This document shows, in pieces, positions 1 through 6,281 of a stretch of DNA of 10,720 nucleotides (within the stretch, counting starts at the first letter, position 1; each line of letters starts with the position of its first letter). The notes below the pieces were generated by a model. It was not told where the DNA came from. It ran no database searches and worked only from the letters and a program-made list of their open reading frames with translations. The stretch covers positions 1-10,720 of the forward strand of contig JBGPLJ010000100.1 in assembly GCA_041486385.1 (NCBI GenBank), given 5' to 3'. Source of the stretch: JBGPLJ01 sp041486385. GTDB taxonomy: Bacteria > Pseudomonadota > Gammaproteobacteria > Steroidobacterales > Steroidobacteraceae. The position numbers and the translations under genes are program-made.

Positions 1-332
1 TATCTAAGCTTCAAGGTCCACAACATGGTTGTGAATACGCCCTGGCTTTGCGGCAAGGCCGGTGGCAACTCCAGAATCGGCGCGTAGAGATGGGTTTCAA
101 CGGGGTGTGAGAGTGGCAGCGCATATCGCGTGCCCTCACGTGCAAAAAATCCATCGATGGCCGCGAAGGCCGTCTTGTCGAGTTTTGCGACGTAGCGCGA
201 GCTGACGTCGGTGCCGTCCGCATTGATCGGGTAAATCGCCACCCAGAGCGGACGCTCCCAGCTCGCAGTACGCATCTTCGTCAACCAGGTACTCAGGGCG
301 GTTGCCAGGAGCAACAGCAGGAGTGCAGTCAT
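1..332 (-). CDS. Membrane-anchored hypothetical protein, 3' end cut off by the window edge
   Basis: An open frame of 110 codons runs from an ATG at 332 leftward past the window edge, so the C-terminus is missing. Residues about 2-17 form a strongly hydrophobic, leucine-rich segment, consistent with an uncleaved signal anchor or signal peptide. It is followed by a soluble part that begins with W-E-R-P-L-W-V-A-I-Y-P-I-N, then D-G-T-D-V-S and a mixed alpha/beta-looking stretch, presumably periplasmic. I do not recognise a named family and assign no function. The gene lies 68 bp after the CPXCG gene on the same strand and is probably the third gene of the pdxH operon. No good ribosome binding site precedes the ATG. 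An in-frame GTG at 398 would add 22 residues, including a basic stretch before the hydrophobic segment, and is a real alternative start. Confidence 0.7.
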   Translation of the reverse strand, partial: MTALLLLLLATALSTWLTKMRTASWERPLWVAIYPINADGTDVSSRYVAKLDKTAFAAIDGFFAREGTRYALPLSHPVETHLYAPILELPPALPQSQGVFTTMLWTLKLR

Positions 333-400
333 GCGCAGAAAGCGCCATGGCGACCCTCGCGCGTGTGACCTGCCAGATGAGTGAACGGGCCGCGCCACGA

Positions 401-592
401 CTACTCGGCGCCGACGACGTCGAGGGACGCGAGTTCGCCCTCGGCAACCGTATAGCTCACGGTCATGGGTCGGCAGCAGACCGGACAGTCTTCGATGTAG
501 CTCTGGCCATCGACCGAGAGATCAATGTCGAGCGATACGGCTTCCCAGCAACTTGGGCAGGTGACCTCGTGTTCAGACAAGTAACCACGCAT
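401..592 (-). CDS. CPXCG motif-containing cysteine-rich protein (putative zinc-binding)
   Basis: A 63-residue protein starting M-R-G-Y-L-S-E-H-E. It carries two cysteine pairs: C-P-S-C at residues 12-15 and D-C-P-V-C-C-R-P at about 35-42, separated by a hydrophobic/acidic stretch ending in S-Y-I-E. This spacing is that of the small CPXCG cysteine-rich family, which is widespread in proteobacteria and has no known function; the cysteines probably hold one zinc ion, which is an inference. The residue after the first pair is Trp rather than Gly. The frame stays open upstream to 796, but that part lies inside pdxH, is Arg/Ser-rich and does not resemble the family, so I start at the ATG at 592, which has a purine-rich GAAGAG stretch just upstream. 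It begins 22 bp after the pdxH stop, so co-transcription is likely. Confidence 0.85.
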   Translation of the reverse strand: MRGYLSEHEVTCPSCWEAVSLDIDLSVDGQSYIEDCPVCCRPMTVSYTVAEGELASLDVVGAE

Positions 593-614
593 GCGTACTC
601 TTCGGCTCGGATGC

Positions 615-1286
615 CTAGGGTTGCAGTCGAGTGAGGGACCAGTGGCTCGCTGTGAAACCTGTTTCGCCTGCTGCCAGCGCGCGTGTGTATCGCACGCGAT
701 CGTGAATCCGGAACTGGCCCTCCACCCAGAACTCGATGGCTTCCGCCCAAAGCCGGAAGCCGCCCCAGTGATCGGGACGCGGAATCGATCTGCCAATTAC
801 GGCCTGAGCGCCGTACTTTGCGGTCGTGCGAGCCAGCGCCCCCACGAACGCCGCACGTGATGCGATGGGCCTGCTCTGCTCACTGGCCCAGGCTCCAAGG
901 CGGCTGCCCCAGGGTCTGCTGTTGAAATACGCATCGCTCTCCGCCTGCGGAGAGCGCACTACGCGGCCTTCGATGCGCAACTGACGGTGCAGGGAGTCCC
1001 AATGGAAGACTGCCGCCGCCCGTGGGTTGTTCGCAAGGTCCTGCCCCTTGTGCGAATCGTAGTTGGTATAGAAAACAAGGTATCCGGGATCGCTGACAAT
1101 GCCTTTGCAAAGGACCACACGTGCCGCGGGTCGGGCATCGTGGCTGGCCGTGGCAAGGACCATCGCATTTGGGTTGGGTCGCCCGCTCTTGAGGGCAGCG
1201 GTCGCAACCCACTCCTGCAGCATGCCCATGGGTTCCGCAGGCAATGGGTCGGGCAGCAATTCGTCGTCGCTCGGCATGACCGCCAT
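615..1286 (-). CDS. pdxH: Pyridoxamine/pyridoxine 5'-phosphate oxidase
   Basis: Flavoenzyme that oxidises pyridoxamine 5'-phosphate or pyridoxine 5'-phosphate to pyridoxal 5'-phosphate with FMN and O2, the last step of PLP synthesis and salvage; cytoplasmic homodimer. With the start used here it has 223 residues, close to the 218 of the E. coli enzyme. Recognisable parts are P-N-A-M-V-L-A-T (39-46), the FMN-binding R-V-V-L-C-K-G (56-62), Y-T-N-Y-D-S-H-K (73-80), the G-A-W-A-S-E-Q-S segment (131-138), H-W-G-G-F-R (173-178), and the C-terminal I-E-F-W, R-I-H-D-R and T-R-L-Q-P, where the family usually has R-L-x-P. None of the candidate starts (ATG at 1328, 1286 or 1277) has a clear Shine-Dalgarno sequence; I chose 1286 because the extra 14 residues from 1328 look non-conserved. 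First gene of the leftward operon, divergent from tyrA. Confidence 0.95.
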   Translation of the reverse strand: MAVMPSDDELLPDPLPAEPMGMLQEWVATAALKSGRPNPNAMVLATASHDARPAARVVLCKGIVSDPGYLVFYTNYDSHKGQDLANNPRAAAVFHWDSLHRQLRIEGRVVRSPQAESDAYFNSRPWGSRLGAWASEQSRPIASRAAFVGALARTTAKYGAQAVIGRSIPRPDHWGGFRLWAEAIEFWVEGQFRIHDRVRYTRALAAGETGFTASHWSLTRLQP

Positions 1287-1465
1287 ACTAATGGTCGTTG
1301 CGGCCCGTCGACTAGCGCCGCTCGCCATTGCGGCGCGTGAATTGAGTCCCGCGCGTGTCGAGGGCGTCGCAATCGGCGGTGCCGATCAGAATTCGCCCTC
1401 GCGGACTTGCGCAGTAGCGGTGCGCACCTCATAAATAGCAAGCACTGCTGATACAGGTCATCCCT
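1287..1465. other. Divergent intergenic region pdxH/tyrA
   Basis: About 140-180 bp, depending on the true pdxH start, separate two genes read outward, so promoters for both must lie here. I see no long inverted repeat, no leader peptide rich in Phe or Tyr codons and no clear TyrR-type box. The only plus-strand promoter candidate is described separately. No minus-strand promoter for pdxH stands out. Confidence 0.6.
1407..1435 (+). promoter_or_regulatory. Weak sigma70-like promoter candidate for tyrA
   Basis: TTGCGC at 1407-1412 and CATAAA at 1430-1435, separated by 17 bp, about 30 bp before the tyrA start. The -35 matches only the TTG half of the consensus and the -10 matches four of six. The position is right but the sequence is weak. 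Confidence 0.3.
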
Positions 1466-2584
1466 ATGAATCTAGCTGAGTTGCGCGCGCATCTGAGTAT
1501 GATCGATCGTCGGTTGCTCGAACTCATCGCCGAGCGTCAGACGGTTGCTACGCAAATTGGCGAGGTCAAACGCGCGACCGGGTATCCGACCCGCGACTTC
1601 AAGCGCGAGCGCGACGTGCTGCTGGCAGCGCGCAATACGGCCAGCGAACTCGGCATTCCCGCGTCGACAGCGGAGGGGATACTGAGTCTGCTGATCCGTT
1701 CGTCGTTGGCCACACAAGAGCAAGCCACCGTATCGGCGGAGGGTCACGGAACGGGCAAGCGGGCGCTGGTCATCGGCGGCGCCGGCAAGATGGGCGGCTG
1801 GTTCGCGGATTTTCTCGCGTCCCAGGGCTTTCACGTCGAGATCGCCGACCCGATGCGTCCGGCGTCTACGCATGCGTACCGTGCGCGCTGGCAGGATGGA
1901 GCGCTCGACCACGATCTGATTGTCGTGGCAACGCCCCTCGGGATTACCGATGCGTTGCTCAGCGAAATTGCCGACGTGCGGCCTACTGGGGTGGTCTTCG
2001 ACGTGGGCTCCCTTAAGACACCGTTGCGACGCGGTCTGATGCGGCTGGTGGCGGCGGGATGCAATGTCACTTCGCTCCACCCGATGTTCGGGCCGAACAC
2101 CGATCTGCTCTCCGGACGGCATGTCATCTTCATCGATCTCGGGATGCCCGACGCGCTGGCCGAAGCGCAGGCATTGTTCTCCTCGACGATGGCCGAACGC
2201 GTTGTCATGGATCTCGACGAGCACGACCGGCTGATTGCCTATGTGCTCGGCCTGTCGCATGCGCTGAACATCGCATTTTTTAGTGCCCTCGCCGCGAGCG
2301 GCGAAGCGGCGCCCCGCCTTGCGCAACTGTCGAGTACAACCTTCGACGCGCAACTCGAGGTTGCTACGCTGGTGGCGTCAGAGAGCCCACAGCTCTACTT
2401 TGAGATTCAGAGCCTCAACGAGTACGGCGCAGATTCGCTCGACGCCCTGGCGCGCGCGGTGGATCGGCTGCGCGAAGTCGTGCGCACGCGAAACGAGACT
2501 TCGTTCATTGACATGATGCAAACTGGCCGCGAATATCTCGCGGGCCGCACGGCCGTGCGCCAGCCGGCGGCACAGGAGAACTAA
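1466..2584 (+). CDS. tyrA: Bifunctional chorismate mutase / prephenate dehydrogenase (T-protein)
   Basis: Converts chorismate to prephenate and then, with NAD, to 4-hydroxyphenylpyruvate, the tyrosine branch of aromatic amino acid synthesis. It has 372 residues against 373 for E. coli TyrA. The N-terminal AroQ-type mutase domain (about 1-85) keeps the substrate-binding positions by alignment: R7, R24, K35 (in G-E-V-K), R47 and E48. The dehydrogenase half starts near 98 with the nucleotide-binding loop G-G-A-G-K-M-G (104-110); D128 at the end of the next strand favours NAD over NADP. The S-L-H-P-M-F-G-P motif contains H205, equivalent to catalytic H197 of E. coli. In contrast, the segment holding the E. 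coli prephenate-binding R294 aligns to F-D-A-Q-L-E-V-A-T-L, with Leu at that position, so substrate binding is of a different subtype. No separate ACT domain is visible at the C-terminus. The GGDEF gene follows after 17 bp. Confidence 0.95.
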   Translation: MNLAELRAHLSMIDRRLLELIAERQTVATQIGEVKRATGYPTRDFKRERDVLLAARNTASELGIPASTAEGILSLLIRSSLATQEQATVSAEGHGTGKRALVIGGAGKMGGWFADFLASQGFHVEIADPMRPASTHAYRARWQDGALDHDLIVVATPLGITDALLSEIADVRPTGVVFDVGSLKTPLRRGLMRLVAAGCNVTSLHPMFGPNTDLLSGRHVIFIDLGMPDALAEAQALFSSTMAERVVMDLDEHDRLIAYVLGLSHALNIAFFSALAASGEAAPRLAQLSSTTFDAQLEVATLVASESPQLYFEIQSLNEYGADSLDALARAVDRLREVVRTRNETSFIDMMQTGREYLAGRTAVRQPAAQEN

Positions 2585-2601
2585 GGCGCGGAGCAGACAG
2601 C

Positions 2602-3753
2602 GTGCGCAGCGGGATATTTACACGCCAGTCAGTGAACGCAGCCGCGGAGCGGCGCTCGGTCGAACTCGAAACGGAAATCGAGTCGCTGCGCGGGCAATTG
2701 ACCCAATGGGCGCGGCAGGCAGATGACAACGCGAAGATCCTCGCCCGCATGCAGGAGCGCGAGCTCGCGCTCCTGCGAGCAGATACGCTCGCGGAACTGC
2801 TGCGCCAGCTAGTCGACGGACTGGCGTCGTCTTTCGAGATTCCTCACGTCTCGGTCGCTCTCTGGGATCCGCACCATGAGATCCGCCATCTGCTGGTCGG
2901 GTCGGGTGAGCGACTGCAGGATCACCCCTCGGTTCTCTTCGCGGACAGCCTGATCGGCCTTGCGCCTCAATTCTCGTCCTTGCATCGCCCGTGGCTCGGG
3001 CCGTACGTCGCACAGGAACACGCGACACTCATGCGGGGGGCGGCGCATGTGGGCAGCGTCGCGATGATTCCGCTCCTACGCCAGGAGCGTCTCCTCGGCA
3101 GCATCAATCTCGGAAGCACCGATGGCGCGCGCTTCACCCGCCAGCACGCCACTGAGTTTCTCTCGCACCTGGGTGTTGTTGCCGCACTTTGCATTGAGAA
3201 TGCCGTCAATCAGGCGCGGCTCATGCGCAGTGGTTTCACCGACTTTCTCACCGGCTGGCACAACCGTCGCTACCTGCACACGCGGCTGAAGGAAGAGCTG
3301 GCGCGTGCGCAACGACGTGGATCATCGGTTGCCTGCCTTATGGTGGATCTCGATCACTTCAAAAGGGTGAACGATACCTACGGACACCTGGTCGGCGATC
3401 AGGTCCTGCGGGAGATCGCGCAACGCATCGATGGCGAGATTCGCGACAGCGATGCAGCCGCGCGGTTTGGTGGCGATGAATTCGCGATTCTGATGCCGGA
3501 AACAGACGCTGAACACGCCCAGAAGCTTGCGCAGCGCATACTGCATGCGGTCTGCGCGTCGCCGGTTTCCGTAAACGCGGCCAGCACGCAATCGATCAAG
3601 GTCACTTTGTCGATCGGAATCGCGGCTATCTCACCGCAAAGACACGATCAGGATCTGAAAGCGCTTGCCGACCGGTTGCTGGCCGAAGCGGATGCCGGCT
3701 TGTACCGCGCGAAATCGGGCGGACGTCAACGCATCGAGGCGGCATTCGGCTGA
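2602..3753 (+). CDS. Diguanylate cyclase with N-terminal DUF484/GAF-like sensor domain
   Basis: 383-residue protein predicted to make c-di-GMP from two GTP. Residues about 12-55 look like a coiled coil (repeated E/L/R heptads). Residues about 60-205 resemble the DUF484/GAF fold, with V-S-V-A-L-W-D in one strand and V-G-S-V-A-M-I-P-L followed by L-L-G-S-I-N-L-G-S. The GGDEF domain spans about 210-380: D-F-L-T-G-W-H-N-R-R (214-223), M-V-D-L-D-H-F-K-R-V-N-D (247-258) with the metal-binding D249, and an intact G-G-D-E-F (290-294). R281-D-S-D284 lies exactly five residues before that motif, so the RxxD inhibitory site is kept and product inhibition is expected. No membrane segment or signal peptide is visible, so it should be cytoplasmic. 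It starts with GTG at 2602, 17 bp after tyrA, with a GGAG stretch upstream, and is probably co-transcribed with tyrA. The signal sensed is unknown. Confidence 0.93.
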   Translation: MRSGIFTRQSVNAAAERRSVELETEIESLRGQLTQWARQADDNAKILARMQERELALLRADTLAELLRQLVDGLASSFEIPHVSVALWDPHHEIRHLLVGSGERLQDHPSVLFADSLIGLAPQFSSLHRPWLGPYVAQEHATLMRGAAHVGSVAMIPLLRQERLLGSINLGSTDGARFTRQHATEFLSHLGVVAALCIENAVNQARLMRSGFTDFLTGWHNRRYLHTRLKEELARAQRRGSSVACLMVDLDHFKRVNDTYGHLVGDQVLREIAQRIDGEIRDSDAAARFGGDEFAILMPETDAEHAQKLAQRILHAVCASPVSVNAASTQSIKVTLSIGIAAISPQRHDQDLKALADRLLAEADAGLYRAKSGGRQRIEAAFG

Positions 3754-3781
3754 CTCGACCTGCCGAGCCGGATGTCAGCCG
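3747..3781. terminator. Inverted repeat between convergent genes, possible bidirectional terminator
   Basis: CGGCTGAC (3747-3754) and GTCAGCCG (3774-3781) are perfect 8-bp complements around a 19-nt spacer, which itself has a competing CTCG/CGAG pair (3754-3757 with 3764-3767). The repeat includes the stop codon of the diguanylate cyclase gene and ends seven bases before the permease stop. No run of T follows on either strand, so it is not a canonical intrinsic terminator; its position between convergent genes is the main argument. Confidence 0.4.
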
Positions 3782-3787
3782 CCTTGC

Positions 3788-4771
3788 TCAAGCGACAGTG
3801 CGACGTTGTTGCATCAAGGCCAGAAAGAGCGGCACTCCAACAATGGCGGTCAACGCACCTACCGGGAGCTGTCGCGGTGCCAGCGCGGTTCGCGCAAGCA
3901 GATCGGCGAACACCAGCAGGCTCCCACCAAGCAGCGCGGCGCCCGGAATCACCACGCGATGACCACTTCCGGCTGTGAGCCTGACGATGTGAGGGGTTAC
4001 GAGGCCGATAAATCCGATGCTGCCAGCCGTCGTCACCGCAATTGCCGTAAGAACTGACGCGCTGGCGAAAATCGCGATGCGCAGCGCTTGCACAGGCGCG
4101 CCGAGCATCTCGGCCTGCAATTCTCCGCGCGCAAGTACATCGAGATGACGGGCGAGCAACCAGCCACCCGCGATCGCTGCCGGCGCAATCCAAAGCGCGA
4201 TGTTCGACTCCGGCGCGAGCGCCAGGTCGCCCATCAGCCAGAACAACATGCCACGAAGCCGCGCTTCGTCGCTCAACGCCAGCATCAGGCTGACAATGGC
4301 GCTCGTACCGGCAGCCACTACGACACCGGTGAGCAGCAAGCGCAATGGCGTCCATCCGCCTGGGCCGTGAGCAAGCAGAAACACGGTGACGATGCTGAGC
4401 AGGGCACCGGCGGTCGCCCACAAGGGGATCCACACTGCGGATATGCCGAGCAACATTCCTCCCAGAGCGGCAACGGCCGCGCCACCTGATAGCCCGAGGA
4501 CATAGGGGTCCGCGAGCGGATTGCGCAGCAGGACTTGCATAAGTACGCCCGCGGTGCCGAGCAGCGAGCCGACGGCGAGAGCGTTCAACGCGCGTGGCAA
4601 CCGCAGATCAAAGAGCAATTGCCGGGCAAGCGGATCGTTGGCAATCAATACGCCATGCCATAGTTTCGTCGCGCTCAGCGTCGCACTGCCAAACGACAGC
4701 GAGCACACGAGCGAGACGAGCACGAGCAAGGCCGCCAGTGCTACGAAAGGAACTGGACGAATCAACTGCAT
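3788..4771 (-). CDS. FecCD/BtuC-family ABC transporter permease (iron-siderophore, heme or cobalamin type)
   Basis: Inner-membrane permease of 327 residues, the usual length for this family, with about ten hydrophobic segments. Family motifs are plain: R-L-P-R (57-60), the N-P-L-A-D-P-Y-V-L-G loop (84-93), G-S-I-G-F-I-G-L-V-T-P-H-I-V-R (250-264), which contacts the ATPase, and Q-L-P-V-G with V-G-V-P-L-F-L near the end (301-317). Such permeases pair with a periplasmic binding protein and an ATPase to import Fe-siderophores, heme or vitamin B12; the substrate cannot be read from the sequence. I start at the ATG at 4771 because GAGGA sits five bases upstream and the first transmembrane segment begins soon after; the open frame extends to 4837 without good signals. 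Neither partner gene is beside it: rppH diverges upstream and the GGDEF gene converges downstream, so it is an orphan locally. Confidence 0.92.
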   Translation of the reverse strand: MQLIRPVPFVALAALLVLVSLVCSLSFGSATLSATKLWHGVLIANDPLARQLLFDLRLPRALNALAVGSLLGTAGVLMQVLLRNPLADPYVLGLSGGAAVAALGGMLLGISAVWIPLWATAGALLSIVTVFLLAHGPGGWTPLRLLLTGVVVAAGTSAIVSLMLALSDEARLRGMLFWLMGDLALAPESNIALWIAPAAIAGGWLLARHLDVLARGELQAEMLGAPVQALRIAIFASASVLTAIAVTTAGSIGFIGLVTPHIVRLTAGSGHRVVIPGAALLGGSLLVFADLLARTALAPRQLPVGALTAIVGVPLFLALMQQRRTVA

Positions 4772-4811
4772 CACTGTCCTCGAGATACCGCAATCACTGT
4801 TGGTATGCGAC

Positions 4812-4829
4812 GCGCCTCTAAAGGGGCGC
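4812..4829. repeat. Hairpin-capable inverted repeat 1 in the permease/rppH gap
   Basis: GCGCCTC (4812-4818), loop TAAA, GGGGCGC (4823-4829): seven pairs including one G-U on the plus-strand RNA. It lies about 40 bp upstream of the permease start and could fold in its leader RNA. No T run follows. Confidence 0.45.
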
Positions 4830-4857
4830 CCAGGCACAGCAAGACTACTGTCCGGGC

Positions 4858-4875
4858 GCGCTTGATCACAAGCGC
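4858..4875. repeat. Hairpin-capable inverted repeat 2 in the permease/rppH gap
   Basis: GCGCTTG (4858-4864), ATCA, CAAGCGC (4869-4875): a perfect 7-bp inverted repeat with a 4-nt centre, 18 bp in all. The size and symmetry fit either an RNA hairpin or an operator for a dimeric regulator. I cannot assign it to a known regulator. Confidence 0.5.
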
Positions 4876-4894
4876 CAGTGATGTCGGTCGCTTG

Positions 4895-4909
4895 CGGTAG
4901 TTACTGCCG
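4895..4909. repeat. Inverted repeat 3 in the permease/rppH gap
   Basis: CGGTAGT (4895-4901), T, ACTGCCG (4903-4909): complementary at six positions plus one wobble. It ends about 33 bp before the chosen rppH start. The one-base centre makes a protein-binding site more likely than a full RNA hairpin, where the innermost pairs would open. Confidence 0.35.
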
Positions 4910-4942
4910 ATGGGTTGTGGAACAATGGCTTGGGGCACGCGC

Positions 4943-5524
4943 ATGAACGACTTCATCGACAACAACGGCTATCGCGCCAACGTCGGCATCGTGCTGATGA
5001 ATGACCGTGACCAACTCTTTCTCGGCGGGCGCACCGGCGGACGCGGCTGGCAATTTCCGCAGGGCGGCATTCGCGAAGGCGAGGATATTCTCGATGCTCT
5101 CTACCGTGAGCTGACCGAGGAAGTCGGGTTGATACAGGGCGACGTTACCGTCCTCGGTTCGACCGCGAACTGGCTGCATTATCGATTGCCGGAGCGTTAC
5201 TTGCGCCGCGGTTCCCGACCGCTGTGTATTGGGCAGAAGCAACGCTGGTTCTTGTTGCGTGTCGCGCGCGCCGACGATGCCTTTCGCTTCGATACCACTG
5301 ACCAGCCCGAATTCGAATCCTGGCGCTGGGTCGATTATTGGACGCCCGTGCGCGAGGTAATCTATTTCAAGCGCCGCAGCTACACGCGCGCACTGCACGA
5401 ACTCGGTGGCTATGCCTTTCCGGGAGGGTTGCCTGCATATCCCGCCTGGTGGAGTGATCTGGCCGACGAAGCCACAGAACCTGCCGAACCGGAAGCGCGT
5501 CGGGAGATCGGCCGGGAGGCCTGA
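4943..5524 (+). CDS. rppH: RNA pyrophosphohydrolase (Nudix family)
   Basis: Removes pyrophosphate from the 5' end of transcripts, which opens them to RNase E-dependent decay; cytoplasmic. The protein has 193 residues from the chosen start. The N-terminal D-N-N-G-Y-R-A-N-V-G-I-V aligns with the start of E. coli RppH. The Nudix box is complete: G41, then E47, then R-E-L-T-E-E-V-G-L (55-63), with metal-binding E56, E59 and E60. W-Q-F-P-Q-G-G-I (36-43), N-W-L-H-Y, P-L-C-I-G-Q-K-Q-R-W-F and S-W-R-W-V-D-Y-W are further RppH hallmarks. The C-terminus is a short Glu/Arg-rich tail. In-frame ATGs exist at 4910 and 4925; I prefer 4943 because it places Met just before the conserved N-terminus, though the 4925 ATG has a somewhat better upstream GTGGA. 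First gene of a probable operon with the DUF6776 gene 10 bp downstream. Confidence 0.95.
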   Translation: MNDFIDNNGYRANVGIVLMNDRDQLFLGGRTGGRGWQFPQGGIREGEDILDALYRELTEEVGLIQGDVTVLGSTANWLHYRLPERYLRRGSRPLCIGQKQRWFLLRVARADDAFRFDTTDQPEFESWRWVDYWTPVREVIYFKRRSYTRALHELGGYAFPGGLPAYPAWWSDLADEATEPAEPEARREIGREA

Positions 5525-5534
5525 TAGTCGCGCA

Positions 5535-6254
5535 ATGGCAGCATCAGTCGGTAAGCTCGTGGTCCGTGCGCACACTCCCTGGCGACGCGCACTCATGTGG
5601 TTCGGCATCGTCCTCGGCAGCGTGGTTGCGCTATATCTCGTCTATGAGCTTGGTCGACTGGACGGCGGCTATGACGTATTTGCGGCACGCCAGGATCGAC
5701 GCGACGCGAACGCTGAGATCGACAGCCTCGAACACAGCAACGCCCTTTTGCGTCAGAAGCTCGCTGACCTTGAGACGAACCGAGTTTCAGGTCAACAGGA
5801 GAGAACCGAGCTTGCGCGTACCATTGGCGGGCTGCAGGACAAGATTGCGCGCCTCAGCCAGGATCTGAGCTTCTATCGCGGTATTGTGGCGAACGGGGAA
5901 GCGGCGCCGGGTATCAAGATCGAGCGCTTCGATATGTCTCCGGTCAATGATGGCAAGCAGTTTCGCGTGAGATTCGCGCTGATGCAGACGGCTCAGCCCG
6001 AGGGCACAGTCTCCGGCACTTTGCAGATTTCGTTGCAGGGTTCAACCTCTGGAAGGCCAGCAACCCTGCCCATGCAGGAGATTGCGACCGACAAGCGAGC
6101 CGTCACATCTTTTTCATTCCGCTTTTTCGAGGACATCGAGCAGATGCTTGCGGTACCGGCGGGGTTCGTACCATCAGATATTGTGATCGAAGCGCGTGTG
6201 AACCGCGCAGGCGCGATGCCGCTGAGACAAATTTTTCCGTGGGACGCTCACTAG
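5535..6254 (+). CDS. DUF6776-family membrane protein with coiled coil
   Basis: 239-residue protein with a basic N-terminus (residues 1-18), one transmembrane helix at about 19-38, the motif Y-E-L-G-R-L-D-G-G-Y-D just after it, a coiled coil at about 52-112 and a C-terminal beta-rich domain (about 125-239) ending I-F-P-W-D-A-H. This architecture, together with a bactofilin and erpA downstream, matches the uncharacterised DUF6776 protein that sits in the same order in Pseudomonas (PA0663 region, from memory). The topology is probably N-in with the C-terminal domain in the periplasm. Its role is unknown; the constant bactofilin partner suggests a link to envelope or cytoskeleton organisation, which is inference. 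The open frame extends upstream into rppH, but the ATG at 5535 lies 10 bp past the rppH stop and is directly followed by the basic/hydrophobic pattern expected of the N-terminus. A GGGAGG precedes it at a longer than usual distance. Confidence 0.85.
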   Translation: MAASVGKLVVRAHTPWRRALMWFGIVLGSVVALYLVYELGRLDGGYDVFAARQDRRDANAEIDSLEHSNALLRQKLADLETNRVSGQQERTELARTIGGLQDKIARLSQDLSFYRGIVANGEAAPGIKIERFDMSPVNDGKQFRVRFALMQTAQPEGTVSGTLQISLQGSTSGRPATLPMQEIATDKRAVTSFSFRFFEDIEQMLAVPAGFVPSDIVIEARVNRAGAMPLRQIFPWDAH

Positions 6255-6281
6255 CAGTTGAAATCCAGAGTCGAGGGCCGC

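Noticed and set aside
136..447. Minus-strand frame of 103 codons at the left end
   Set aside because: It overlaps both the CPXCG gene and the membrane protein in a different frame. The hydrophobic signal-anchor pattern and the conserved-looking W-x-x-P-L-W stretch are in the frame starting at 332.
593..796. N-terminal extension of the CPXCG protein into pdxH
   Set aside because: The extra 68 codons lie inside pdxH in another frame, show low-complexity Arg/Ser composition and are absent from the family, which starts close to the first Cys pair.
1472..2353. Long minus-strand open frame opposite tyrA (293 codons)
   Set aside because: It mirrors the codon bias of the GC-rich tyrA gene, has no recognisable domain and is Arg/His/Gln-rich. 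The plus strand encodes an unambiguous TyrA.
3726..4433. Minus-strand open frame of 235 codons overlapping the permease gene
   Set aside because: It is another frame of the FecCD permease gene, very rich in Arg, Cys and Ser, with no membrane segments or known motif.
4772..4942. Cobalamin riboswitch upstream of the permease
   Set aside because: I looked on the minus strand for the conserved B12-box and junction sequences and did not find them; the gap is also too short for a full riboswitch plus promoter.
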